This document shows positions 26,416 through 33,674 of a stretch of 33,674 bases of DNA, in pieces. The stretch's first letter is position 1. Every line of letters begins with the position of its first letter. Source of the DNA: Aureimonas jatrophae (GTDB taxonomy: Bacteria > Pseudomonadota > Alphaproteobacteria > Rhizobiales > Rhizobiaceae); NCBI RefSeq assembly GCF_900104035.1, contig NZ_FNIT01000019.1, positions 1-33,674 on the forward strand, written 5' to 3'. A program made the position numbers and the translations under genes. The notes beneath the pieces were generated by a model. That model did no database searches and was not told the origin of the DNA. It saw only the letters and a program-made list of their open reading frames with translations.

Positions 26416-27231
26416 CTACCGAACGCCGAGACGTGCGAGAACACGACGGCCGAGCCTTCGAGCCGTACGAACGGGCCGTTGAACGATATTGTCGACAGCG
26501 AGCGCGAGCGGCGGCTCCTGCGCCGCTTGAGCTCCCAGTGCCATGTGGGGGAAGAGCCGGTCGACGGTTCGGACCGAGATCCGACGTCCCCGGATCTCGT
26601 TGGAGACGTTACCGCCATGGACGACCTGCATCCAGGCCGGAGCTCCCTGTATGGCGTTGATGCGCCCAAACTGACCGATCTCCCGATGCGTGACGCCGTA
26701 GATCGTTCGGATCGGGCCGTCCGCTCGCTCCAGAAGCGATGAGAAGGGATTGCTGGTGTCGCGTCGCGCGTAAAGGGCCGGAACCGGTGCGGTAGGCGCG
26801 AGGATCACGCCGTTGTCGAAGTTGACGACTTGCGGCGAGGGGACCTCGGTCTCCTCTCGCAGTCGCTGCATGAAGTCGACGGCCAGGAGATCGTCACTGT
26901 CGAGACGGGTCGTCAAGATCCAGTCGGCACGACCGTCGCCTGCGAGGTCCGGGGTCATGTCGCCGAGCCAGAACAGGGCCGTGTAGTGGGGTCGAAACGG
27001 GAAGACCGCACGCAACGCCTCGATGCGATCGAGATACGGAGACGGCGTCTTCTCGTCGAAGAAGATGATCCATTCGAAGTCGCGCCGGGACTGAGCGGCG
27101 ACACTCGGCAGACAGTACCGTTCGAAGAGTTCGAAACGCACATCGAGCCAACCGGGGCGAAGGCGGATCTCCGCCTCTTTTCCAGGAGAGGCGACGTTGA
27201 AGCGCGTGAAGAGCACGTGTCGAAGAGCCAT
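26416..27231 (-). CDS. Putative rhamnosyltransferase-like glycosyltransferase (PF11316 type)
   Basis: This 271-residue protein starts HVLFTRFNVASP, followed by WLDVRFELFERYCLPSVAAQSRRDFEWIIFFDEKTP and WILTTRLDSDDLLAVDFM. These match the family annotated as putative rhamnosyl transferase, a GT-A-like group with the DSDD metal site. The family name does not prove the sugar: no dTDP-rhamnose genes are in the window, and fucose, also a 6-deoxy sugar, is made here. It diverges from the wza-like gene and lies 177 bases from the GT2 gene. That gap contains CGCGAC-N12-GTCGCG, which I cannot assign. Confidence 0.82.
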   Translation of the reverse strand: MALRHVLFTRFNVASPGKEAEIRLRPGWLDVRFELFERYCLPSVAAQSRRDFEWIIFFDEKTPSPYLDRIEALRAVFPFRPHYTALFWLGDMTPDLAGDGRADWILTTRLDSDDLLAVDFMQRLREETEVPSPQVVNFDNGVILAPTAPVPALYARRDTSNPFSSLLERADGPIRTIYGVTHREIGQFGRINAIQGAPAWMQVVHGGNVSNEIRGRRISVRTVDRLFPHMALGAQAAQEPPLALAVDNIVQRPVRTARRLGRRVLARLGVR

Positions 27232-27461
27232 CGGTTCTTTGTCGCGTCCTGTTGCGCTGCGATAAAGCCGTCCCTAGCCGAGCCTTCCTGCCCCGTCCAG
27301 CGCATCGGTGCCGCAGACGGCTGCCGCGCTCAAGGTGCCGGAACGGCAATTCGGCAACAACGCTGGGGATTTAATTCGTCCGTCCCCTCTGCTGCATCGC
27401 CTCCCCCGTTCGGGTGAGCTAGGTGTCATGCGCAAGTCAGGGGTTATAGGATATCTTCGGA
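27232..27461. other. Divergent intergenic region, glycosyltransferase / wza-like gene
   Basis: These 230 bases should contain promoters for both directions. An AT-rich patch (GGGGATTTAATTCG, about 27364-27377) is the most promoter-like element. No copy of the TTGC-N3-GCAA palindrome was seen here. Confidence 0.4.
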
Positions 27462-28673
27462 ATGGCGCTGGGAACAGGATGGCGTTGCAGCGGGCTCATT
27501 GCGGTCGCGCTCGGGCTGTCCGCATGCAACACGCTGCCGCGTTCGGGACCGGACGACAAGGCGATCCGCGAGAACGCCACGCTCTATTTCGCGGCGCCGA
27601 AATCCGAGAAGCCGTTGCTCGACTATATGTTGATCGACCTGACCCCGGACGCGATCAGCTATTTCGAGCAGAAGCCGCGCCAGACGCTGGCCGCTGGCTT
27701 CGGCGCGTCCCGGCGCGGGCCGCCATCCCTGCCGCTCGGTATCGGCGATATCGTCGAGGTCAGCATCTTCGAGTCGGCGCAGGGTGGCCTGTTCGTTCCC
27801 GCGGATGCCGGTAGCCGGCCCGGCAACTTCGTGACCCTCCCCAGGCAGACCATCGATACCGATGGAACCTTGTCCGTACCCTATGCAGGGCGCGTACGAG
27901 CCTCAGGTCGTACGCCGACGGCGGTTCAGGCCGAAATCGAGCAGCGTCTCGCCGATCGCGCCATTGAGCCGCAGGTCGTCATCAATCTGATCGAGAGCCG
28001 GTCCAGCCAGGTTTCTGTGCTGGGCGACGTGAATGCACCTGCCAAGTTCGAGGTGACGCCGGGGGGCGATCGCATTCTCGATGTGATCTCGCGCGCCGGC
28101 GGCATCAGCGCATCAGGTGCCGAGACCTACATCTCGCTTCAACGCAACAACACGTCGGCAACGGTGCTGTTCGACACGCTGCTCGAGCGGCCGAGCGAGA
28201 ACATCTACGTGTATCCCGGCGATACGATCTTCGCGAACCGGGAGCGGCGGACCTATCTTGCGTTCGGCGCATCCGGCCTGAACGGCCGTATCGACTTCGA
28301 GGAGTCCAACCTGACGCTCGCCGAGGCGGTCGGAAAGGCCGGCGGTCTGCTCGACGCGGCGGCGGACCCGGGTCAAATCTTCCTGTATCGTCTTGTCGAC
28401 CCGGAGATTCTGGCTCGCATGGGCGCACCCGTGACAGCCAAGGCCGGGAAGGGCTTTCCGGTTATCTTCCGGGCCAACCTGCGCGATCCGTCGACCTACT
28501 TCCTCGCGCAGCGCTTCGCCATGGAAGACAAGGATATCCTGTACGTTTCGAACGCGGACAGCGTCGAGCTCCTGAAGGTGCTGAACATCATCTCCTCGAC
28601 GACCCAGACCGTTTCGGGCAGCACCGCGGACGTTGTTCTGACCCGCGACGCGACCCGGGCGATTCGCGACTAG
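27462..28673 (+). CDS. Wza-like polysaccharide export outer-membrane lipoprotein
   Basis: This 403-residue protein has a lipoprotein signal with lipobox LSAC (Cys22), a polysaccharide export domain (PF02563) around LPLGIGDIVEVSIFES...TDGTLSVPYAGRVRASGRTPTAVQAEIEQRLADRAIEPQVV, and two SLBB-type ligand-binding domains (about 180-265 and 275-360). Such proteins form the octameric outer-membrane channel that receives polymer from Wzc. It is the only export channel in the window and is far from the wzc-like gene. It is a single-gene unit bounded by a divergent promoter region and a hairpin. Confidence 0.94.
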   Translation: MALGTGWRCSGLIAVALGLSACNTLPRSGPDDKAIRENATLYFAAPKSEKPLLDYMLIDLTPDAISYFEQKPRQTLAAGFGASRRGPPSLPLGIGDIVEVSIFESAQGGLFVPADAGSRPGNFVTLPRQTIDTDGTLSVPYAGRVRASGRTPTAVQAEIEQRLADRAIEPQVVINLIESRSSQVSVLGDVNAPAKFEVTPGGDRILDVISRAGGISASGAETYISLQRNNTSATVLFDTLLERPSENIYVYPGDTIFANRERRTYLAFGASGLNGRIDFEESNLTLAEAVGKAGGLLDAAADPGQIFLYRLVDPEILARMGAPVTAKAGKGFPVIFRANLRDPSTYFLAQRFAMEDKDILYVSNADSVELLKVLNIISSTTQTVSGSTADVVLTRDATRAIRD

Positions 28674-28696
28674 CAAGGCCCTGCTCAACAAAGACA

Positions 28697-28722
28697 AGGG
28701 CCGTCCATACGAGGACGGCCCT
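28697..28722. terminator. Hairpin between convergent wza-like and GT2 genes
   Basis: Perfect 10-bp arms (28697-28706 and 28713-28722) around a 6-base loop, 24 bases after the wza-like stop and 43 bases from the GT2 stop. Only a weak T-rich tail (GTTGCTTC) follows on the plus strand. It probably serves both genes. Confidence 0.75.
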
Positions 28723-28764
28723 GTTGCTTCTGGTCAGTCGCAGCGCCCCGCCGCGTCGCTGCGT

Positions 28765-29682
28765 TCAGCGCCGACGGGCTCGCATCTGCCAGCGCAGATG
28801 GTCGATCGGAAGCTTCAGATAAGGTCCGGGAATAAAGAACGCGGCGACCCATGGAAAGTGACGGAGCATGAAACCCGCTCGCGACCCGAAGGGAGCGGCG
28901 AGAGGGTGCTGCATCTTCCGATAACGCTGCCAAAGACTGAGCCCGTCGCCTCCCCACCGCATCCGGTTCGGGACATTGGCTTTACAGGTGCCGACGGAGC
29001 CGGGGGCCAACCAGAGGCCGGCACCTGCCTTTCGAGCGGTCAGGCCATAGTCCCAGTCGCCCAGCGTGTGAACGTAGATATCCGGAATGTTGCCGATCGC
29101 ATGGGCGATGGGGCCGGGGATCAACAGCATGTTGGCGTTGACCAGGTCGCAGGCGAGCGGTTCCGTGGGGTCCGGCAGGATCAATGAGAACGGCTTGGGC
29201 AGCCATTGCCGCTTCAGGCGGAACGCACCGTAGCTGTATCGCCCGCTTTCCGGATCGATCATCGCGCCGCTGACGAGATGGTGTCCGCCTAGCCGTGCGG
29301 TGAGTTCGAGCGATGTGTCGACCAGGATACGAACGGCGTTGGCGCGGGGCGTCACGTCGTCATTCATCCAGATGTAGAAGTCGTGCCGGCTCTTGAGCGC
29401 CTCGCCGAACGCGACACGCATCCCACCGGCCCACCAGAGGTCGCCGGGGCTCGAGAACACGTGGACGTCCGGAAACTCGCTGCGAACAGCGTCCGCCGTG
29501 CCATCGGTGCTGGCATCGTCGAGCAGGTAGACGTGCAGGCTCTCACCCGCTTGCAGTTCGGATGCCTGGAGGTGGCGAAGGCAATTCAGCGTCGTTTCGC
29601 GGCGATTGAATGCCGCTATGCACACTGCGATCGAACGAATGGTGTTTGAGGAAGCCGTAGCGGGGCTTGCGGTGTCGGCCAT
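28765..29682 (-). CDS. Family 2 glycosyltransferase
   Basis: This 305-residue GT-A enzyme has IAVCIAAFNRRETTLNCL at the N-terminus, VYLLDDASTDGT for the nucleotide, FYIWMNDDVTPRANAV with the metal-binding DD, and HTLGDWDYGLTARKAG with an acidic acceptor motif. The overall pattern is close to GT2 members such as rhamnosyltransferase WbbL-like enzymes. The frame opens at 29709, but the ATG at 29682 has AAAGGA about 8 bases upstream and avoids overlap with the acyltransferase gene. It follows that gene by 23 bases in a minus-strand unit. Confidence 0.9.
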   Translation of the reverse strand: MADTASPATASSNTIRSIAVCIAAFNRRETTLNCLRHLQASELQAGESLHVYLLDDASTDGTADAVRSEFPDVHVFSSPGDLWWAGGMRVAFGEALKSRHDFYIWMNDDVTPRANAVRILVDTSLELTARLGGHHLVSGAMIDPESGRYSYGAFRLKRQWLPKPFSLILPDPTEPLACDLVNANMLLIPGPIAHAIGNIPDIYVHTLGDWDYGLTARKAGAGLWLAPGSVGTCKANVPNRMRWGGDGLSLWQRYRKMQHPLAAPFGSRAGFMLRHFPWVAAFFIPGPYLKLPIDHLRWQMRARRR

Positions 29683-29705
29683 GTGAGATCCTTTCCGGCT
29701 GACGC

Positions 29706-30374
29706 TCAATCAACCCAATCGTCAAACGTGAACCGATACCGTCCCTGCGCCTTCGCCTCGACGATCGACTTGATCGGCTTGGCCGGGAAGCCGGATATGA
29801 GGTGCCCGTCGGCTTCGACCTTCCCGAGAACCACCGAACCGATCGCGACGAGATTATCGTCGCCGATCGAGGCACCCGGCGCAAAGCGGACGGCCGACCC
29901 GATGTAGTTACCCTTACCGATGATGATGTTCCGCTCCATGGCGCTGACACCATGCGTCCAGAACTGGCTGCCGACACCAGCGATCCAACTGCCGTCCCCG
30001 AGTTCGAAACGACCATAGACATCGAAATAATGGTCGTTCAGAACGAGGCACCGCTCACCGATCGCCAGTTCCAGGGCGTAGTTCATCGAGGCGAAGCGTG
30101 GCTTGTCCTTGCCCCATGCCGCCGTGAAGACGTTCTTGCGGCCGATGCGCGTTTCGCCGCCAATGCTGGTCCGGATCGGCCCCTTGAAGAGGTTCGCGCG
30201 GCCAATCTGCGCCCGCGGTCCGATCTCCAGGGTCTTGACCGCGAAGACCGTAAGCCACCCGATCCGGGCTGTCGGATCGATCCGATACCCCATCACGCGA
30301 GAGTAGAACCAACGACGCAGGCCGTTCGTGGGAAGAAGGGAGATCAGCGCGCCCTTGATCAACTGACTTTTCAA
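29706..30374 (-). CDS. Hexapeptide-repeat acyltransferase
   Basis: This protein of about 222 residues has left-handed beta-helix repeats: an N-terminal set (IDPTARIGWLTVF, LEIGPRAQIGRANLF, IRTSIGGETRIGRKNVF) and a C-terminal set with WTHGVSAMERNIIIGKGNYIG, AVRFAPGASIGDDNLVAIGSVVLGK. The His in WTHG is a likely catalytic residue. Such enzymes acetylate sugars, often on EPS repeat units. The frame can start at TTG 30383, but that codon touches the GGGAG; TTG 30374 has about 9 bases spacing and is preferred. It is probably co-transcribed with the GT2 gene. Confidence 0.85.
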   Translation of the reverse strand: MKSQLIKGALISLLPTNGLRRWFYSRVMGYRIDPTARIGWLTVFAVKTLEIGPRAQIGRANLFKGPIRTSIGGETRIGRKNVFTAAWGKDKPRFASMNYALELAIGERCLVLNDHYFDVYGRFELGDGSWIAGVGSQFWTHGVSAMERNIIIGKGNYIGSAVRFAPGASIGDDNLVAIGSVVLGKVEADGHLISGFPAKPIKSIVEAKAQGRYRFTFDDWVD

Positions 30375-30512
30375 CGTCGCCAACTCCCTACCATCACATC
30401 ACTCTCAACCTCTGTATGACGAGGTTTGCTTACGGCTGCATCCCAGTTCGCACGTCAAGGTGAAAAGGGATGAAGCGTTGGTTGTCCGTTCGTCGCTCGC
30501 ATTGCGTCGCGG

Positions 30513-31934
30513 TCATGGACGTGCGGCCGCAACCCGGTCGACCGCTGCCTTCTGCTTCAGGCCGAGCAATACGGCGAGCACCGCAGCCTCCCGCTTCAAT
30601 CCCCAGAGCGCCAGTCCCAACGACAGAAGCGGGAGGACCCAGACCGGTAGTCCGAGTTCAGCGTGGAAGAGGGACGCGCTTGCCAATGCAATAGCCGCCA
30701 AGACCGGGACCATCCTGCGGACGGAATGGGGCACCGGCGCGATGCGTTGTGAGACCAGGCGGGCGATCGTTGCATTGGTCACGAAGACGGCCAACCGCGC
30801 GATCGCTGCGCCGGTCGCCGCGATCATCTGGACGAGGGGAATGCCGACCAGCAGGAGTGCCGCACTACCGCACGCGACGATCAGGGCATTGAGATGGGTC
30901 TTCTTCTCACGCAGACCGCCAATGTTCAGCACGATCGCGAGTGTCTGAGGGACGATCGCGATCGTCAGGACGAAGAACACCGCCGGGTGGAACTCCAAAC
31001 CGGGGAACAGATACGGCCATAGAAGCGGCGTTGCGGCGAACGTCACCAGAAGGAGCAGAGACAAGGCGATCAGCAGCAAGGACACGACGCCCTGAAAGAA
31101 CTGGGCTTCCGCGGCCGTGTCCCGGCGCATCGCTTCCACCGCGAACCACAAGTTCAGCGGCGTGACGGTCAAGACCGCCAGGATCCCCGTCAGGCGCTGG
31201 TGCGCCGCATAGGACGCGACGACGCTCAGGTCCGTTTGGAACGTCGCCAGCAGGAAGCGATCACCGCTGGACGTCAGCATTCCGACAAGGGCTGATCCGG
31301 CAATCGGCAGGCCGTAGCGGACCATCCGCCAAACCAGCGTCCGGTCCCAGACTGGGCGGACCCCCAGTCGAAGCGCGACAAACAGGACGGCGGAGACCGT
31401 GAAGACGCCGCGAAGCACGAGCAGTTCGTTGATGCTTCGGACCCAGGCAAGGCCCAGCTGGAGCGCCAGGCCCGCGACCAGCACAAGGCCCAGCGAGCGG
31501 ATCGCCTCGAAGGTGATCCAGGCGCCCAGGCGACGCTGCCCTCGCAAACTGGATATGATCAGGAGCGCCAGCGTCTCCGCGACCAACGGCAGGACGAGAT
31601 TGGCGTAACCAACGCCCGGTAGCCAATCCCGGGCCAAGAGCCACGCGACGCTTGCCAAGCCGAAGGACACGGGAAGAGCGACGACAAAGGCCGCACTGAG
31701 ATTCCGACGCGGATCACTCGCCTGGCTCGCCGTCGTGAAGAGCACGCCGTACTGTATTCCGAGTGCGCCGACCGTGCCGAAGATCAGAAGGAGAGGCTCG
31801 ATCAGCGCCCATAGGCCGAACGCCTCGATGCCCAAGCCTCGTACGAGGACGAGTGTCATCAGGAGGTTCGATCCGGCGGGAAGGGCAGCGATCGCCACGA
31901 AACCCAGCGGCTTGGCAAGACGCGACAGCTGCAA
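30513..31934 (-). CDS. Wzx-like oligosaccharide flippase (copy 2)
   Basis: This 473-residue protein has about 12-14 hydrophobic spans, starting LGFVAIAALPAGSNLLMTLVLVRGLGIEAFGLWALIEPLLL and carrying SGDRFLLATFQTDLSVVASYAAHQRL, as in MOP-superfamily flippases. The start is TTG at 31934 with AAGGA 8 bases upstream; no suitable in-frame ATG is near. It differs clearly from copy 1. A perfect ATATTGC-N3-GCAATAT palindrome lies 60 bases upstream, so this gene, perhaps with the acyltransferase and GT2 genes 130 bases beyond, has its own regulated promoter. Confidence 0.88.
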   Translation of the reverse strand: MQLSRLAKPLGFVAIAALPAGSNLLMTLVLVRGLGIEAFGLWALIEPLLLIFGTVGALGIQYGVLFTTASQASDPRRNLSAAFVVALPVSFGLASVAWLLARDWLPGVGYANLVLPLVAETLALLIISSLRGQRRLGAWITFEAIRSLGLVLVAGLALQLGLAWVRSINELLVLRGVFTVSAVLFVALRLGVRPVWDRTLVWRMVRYGLPIAGSALVGMLTSSGDRFLLATFQTDLSVVASYAAHQRLTGILAVLTVTPLNLWFAVEAMRRDTAAEAQFFQGVVSLLLIALSLLLLVTFAATPLLWPYLFPGLEFHPAVFFVLTIAIVPQTLAIVLNIGGLREKKTHLNALIVACGSAALLLVGIPLVQMIAATGAAIARLAVFVTNATIARLVSQRIAPVPHSVRRMVPVLAAIALASASLFHAELGLPVWVLPLLSLGLALWGLKREAAVLAVLLGLKQKAAVDRVAAARP

Positions 31935-31993
31935 GGCTCATTCCTTATGCGACGACCGGGTCCCCGTGCCGCATCTTCTATACTGCGCCTACC

Positions 31994-32010
31994 ATATTGC
32001 AACGCAATAT
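31994..32010. promoter_or_regulatory. Putative operator, EPS motif copy 4 (perfect)
   Basis: ATATTGC-AAC-GCAATAT, perfect 7-bp arms around a 3-base spacer, is the best copy of the repeated motif. It lies 60 bases upstream of flippase copy 2 and 77 bases after the stop of the RTX gene. Confidence 0.6.
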
Positions 32011-32031
32011 CGAGCATAAGGTCATGCAGAG

Positions 32032-32056
32032 GTGGCCGAGCGATGCGCCCGGCCAC
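32032..32056 (-). terminator. Weak hairpin after the RTX beta-helix gene
   Basis: GTGGCCG (32032-32038) and CGGCCAC (32050-32056) form a 7-bp stem with an 11-base loop, 31 bases after the stop of the RTX gene. There is no T-run, so assignment as a terminator is tentative. Confidence 0.3.
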
Positions 32057-32086
32057 TCCTTGGGTTCGGTGAAAGCGCTCGGTCGA

Positions 32087-33674
32087 TCAGGAAAAGACCC
32101 AGTTGATCGGCTGACCATCCGTCACGCCGACGCGGAACTGCGCGACGGAGCCGTCCGCGTCGTGAACGGCATAGACGCTGCCCCAGACCTTCTCGACGTG
32201 GGCTCCAGGACCGAAGCCGGAGAGTACGACTTTATCCTCCTGGCCGGAGTAGTCGTTGATGCGGTCGTCGTCGATTTCGCCCTTGCGGAGGATGAATGTA
32301 TCCCGGCCGGCGCCGCCGTAGTAGTTGTCGCGTCCCAGTCCGCCATCCAGAACATCGTCGCCGTCGCCGCCCCACAGCATGTCCGAGCCAGCGCCGCCGA
32401 ATATAGTGTCGTTTCCGCCTTCTCCGTAGAGGTGATCGTCACCATCCTGTCCGAGAAGGACGTCATGGCCGTCGCCACCGAGCAGCTTGTCGTTGCCCTC
32501 GCCTCCGAACAGGGTGTCGTTTCCGACGCCGCCCTCGAGGTTGTCGTTGCCTGCACCGCCATGCAACAGGTCGTTGCCATCGCCGCCGAGCAGCCTGTCG
32601 TTGCCGTCGCCGCCGTCGAGCGTGTCGTTTCCGGCACCACCCTCCAGCCAGTCGGCACCGCCCTCGCCGAAGAGCGTATCGTCTCCGTCATCGCCGTAGA
32701 TCGAGTCGTTTCCTTCGCCGCCATGGATCAGGTCTTGGCCGAAGCCGCCATGCAGACGGTCATTGCCGTCGCCGCCGATCAGGGTGTCGTTTCCTAGTCC
32801 GCCTTCCAGCGTATCGTTACCCGCGTCTCCGTAGAGTTCATCGTGGCCGTCGAGGCCCTGGATGAGATCGTGTCCGGCACCGCCATGAATCACATCGCTT
32901 CCGGCGTGACCCACGAGCTTGTCGGCATTGTCGGTGCCGATCTGCGTACGGGGGCCCTCGGGCTGGGGCAGTGCCGGCGCAGCCGCGGCAGGAGCCGTGA
33001 GCAGCGAGCCGAGCACGCCGTTCGCCAGGAGAAGGCTCTTGAGGATGGCGGATCCATCCAGGAGCTTCACGCCTGTGACGTGGGCTTTATCGAGTTGCTG
33101 GGAGGTATCGAGCAGGTTTCCGACGTAGTTGGCGGCGTTGGGGTTCTTGTAGTCCAGCGTCAGGTTGGCGGTCTGCGTGGCGGGGGACTCGACCAGGATG
33201 CGCTCGGCCACGTTGCCGCTGACCGAGACGTTGGCCGAGCCGGGCTTGACCATGATGTAGATGCCGTCGTTGCGCACCTCGCCCATCGCGGTCTCGGTGT
33301 TGCGCAGCACCGTGTTGTTGCGGATCGTCAGCCCCTCGGCCTTGTCCACCGTGATGCCGTGGAAGGTGTTGTTGTAGACGGTGTTGTTCTCGATCAGGAC
33401 GTTCTTGTAGCGCATGGCGTTGCCCGCGCCCGCGTTCACCGCCTCGTTGCCGAAGAAGATGGCCTGGGTCCAGTGGCCCTGTCCGCTGTCCAGGACGTTG
33501 TTGCGCACCACCACGTTCTGCGAGGGCGAGGTGGTGCCGCTGGTGAAGAACTGGATCATGTCGTTGTGGTTGATCGACCAGGCCGATCCCAGGAAGTCGT
33601 GCAGGTGGTTGCCGTCCACCACGACGTCGTCGACGTCCGAGAACTGCATGCCGTCGGCCTGCATGTGGTGCAGG
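32087..33674 (-). CDS. Parallel beta-helix RTX protein, probable secreted polysaccharide-active enzyme (cut by window edge)
   Basis: The frame is open at the right edge (preceded by Leu-His-His before the Met at 33664), so the N-terminus is missing. Counting that Met as 1, residues 1 to about 180 hold parallel beta-helix turns (DDVVVDGNHLHDF, NVVVRNNVLDSG, NVLIENNTVYNNTFHGITV, LTIRNNTVLRN), the fold of polysaccharide lyases and mannuronan C5-epimerases. After an Ala/Pro-rich linker come 24 nine-residue Ca2+-binding RTX repeats (residues 243-458), then a C-terminal segment ending INWVFS that should contain a type I secretion signal. The exporter at 717-3780 is the obvious candidate. A lyase, hydrolase or epimerase acting on the EPS is inferred; the AlgE motif DPH is not seen in the visible part. 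Confidence 0.9.
   Translation of the reverse strand, partial: LHHMQADGMQFSDVDDVVVDGNHLHDFLGSAWSINHNDMIQFFTSGTTSPSQNVVVRNNVLDSGQGHWTQAIFFGNEAVNAGAGNAMRYKNVLIENNTVYNNTFHGITVDKAEGLTIRNNTVLRNTETAMGEVRNDGIYIMVKPGSANVSVSGNVAERILVESPATQTANLTLDYKNPNAANYVGNLLDTSQQLDKAHVTGVKLLDGSAILKSLLLANGVLGSLLTAPAAAAPALPQPEGPRTQIGTDNADKLVGHAGSDVIHGGAGHDLIQGLDGHDELYGDAGNDTLEGGLGNDTLIGGDGNDRLHGGFGQDLIHGGEGNDSIYGDDGDDTLFGEGGADWLEGGAGNDTLDGGDGNDRLLGGDGNDLLHGGAGNDNLEGGVGNDTLFGGEGNDKLLGGDGHDVLLGQDGDDHLYGEGGNDTIFGGAGSDMLWGGDGDDVLDGGLGRDNYYGGAGRDTFILRKGEIDDDRINDYSGQEDKVVLSGFGPGAHVEKVWGSVYAVHDADGSVAQFRVGVTDGQPINWVFS
32291..32938 (-). repeat. RTX coding repeat array, 24 x 27 bases
   Basis: Twenty-four units of nine residues, GGxGxDxLx, follow without interruption. 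Most match GG-[DAEL]-GND-xL; the first (GTDNADKLV) and last (GGAGRDTFI) are degenerate. Because the units are so alike in DNA, long open frames also appear on the other strand, but these are shadows. Confidence 0.93.

Noticed and set aside
31763-32797. Long plus-strand open frame opposite the RTX array, with Val/Ala-rich repeats
   Set aside because: It is the antisense reading of the 27-base RTX repeats, which lack stops in several frames; it has no ribosome site and no family.
32291-32938. Tandem DNA repeat as a possible CRISPR array or satellite
   Set aside because: The units are 27 bases, contiguous without spacers, and encode RTX nonapeptides in frame.

Overview
The window is about 34 kb of GC-rich DNA almost filled by an extracellular polysaccharide (EPS) biosynthesis and export locus. 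The high GC content, a PrtD/HlyD-type secretion pair, an Alg14/Alg13-type glycosyltransferase and a Wzc-type tyrosine autokinase fit an alphaproteobacterium, probably of the Hyphomicrobiales. I cannot name a genus from the sequence alone. No tRNA, rRNA, insertion sequence, CRISPR array or phage integrase was seen.

Layout. Left edge: the start of a polyprenyl-phosphate sugar transferase (minus strand, cut by the window). 717-5666 (+): a type I secretion ABC ATPase and its HlyD-type adaptor, then a small unknown protein and an SGNH hydrolase. 5703-7704 (-): fcl and gmd, which make GDP-L-fucose; a Wzy-like membrane protein diverges from them. 9349-15808 (-): a secreted Gly-rich protein, a Wzc-like tyrosine kinase, an unknown membrane-anchored protein, a Wzx-like flippase and a glycosyltransferase. 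16114-21099 (+): an AlgD-like GDP-mannose 6-dehydrogenase, two tandem Alg14-like proteins, one Alg13-like partner, a Gfo/Idh/MocA oxidoreductase and an aldo/keto-reductase-like protein, closed by an intrinsic terminator. 21254-24290 (-): two more Wzy/WaaL-like proteins and a small secreted Cys-containing protein. 24517-25317 (+): a PPP-family phosphatase. 25336-27231 (-): two glycosyltransferases. 27462-28673 (+): the Wza-like outer-membrane export lipoprotein. 28765-33674 (-): a GT2 glycosyltransferase, a hexapeptide acyltransferase, a second Wzx-like flippase and a beta-helix/RTX protein cut by the right edge.

How the genes fit together. The parts form a Wzx/Wzy-dependent pathway. The initiating transferase loads the lipid carrier; glycosyltransferases build a repeat unit that may contain fucose and a GDP-mannuronate-derived uronic acid; flippases move it across the inner membrane; Wzy-like enzymes polymerise it; Wzc and Wza control length and export. 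The RTX beta-helix protein looks like a polysaccharide-active enzyme and is a natural cargo for the type I exporter at the other end of the locus.

The less ordinary points are: near-identical TTGC-N3-GCAA palindromes in front of four transcription units scattered through the locus; a tandem Alg14 duplication with a single Alg13; three polymerase-like and two flippase-like genes but one Wza and one Wzc; a strong plus-strand terminator just upstream of wzc with no plus-strand gene to serve; and an oxidoreductase plus AKR-like pair of unknown sugar chemistry.
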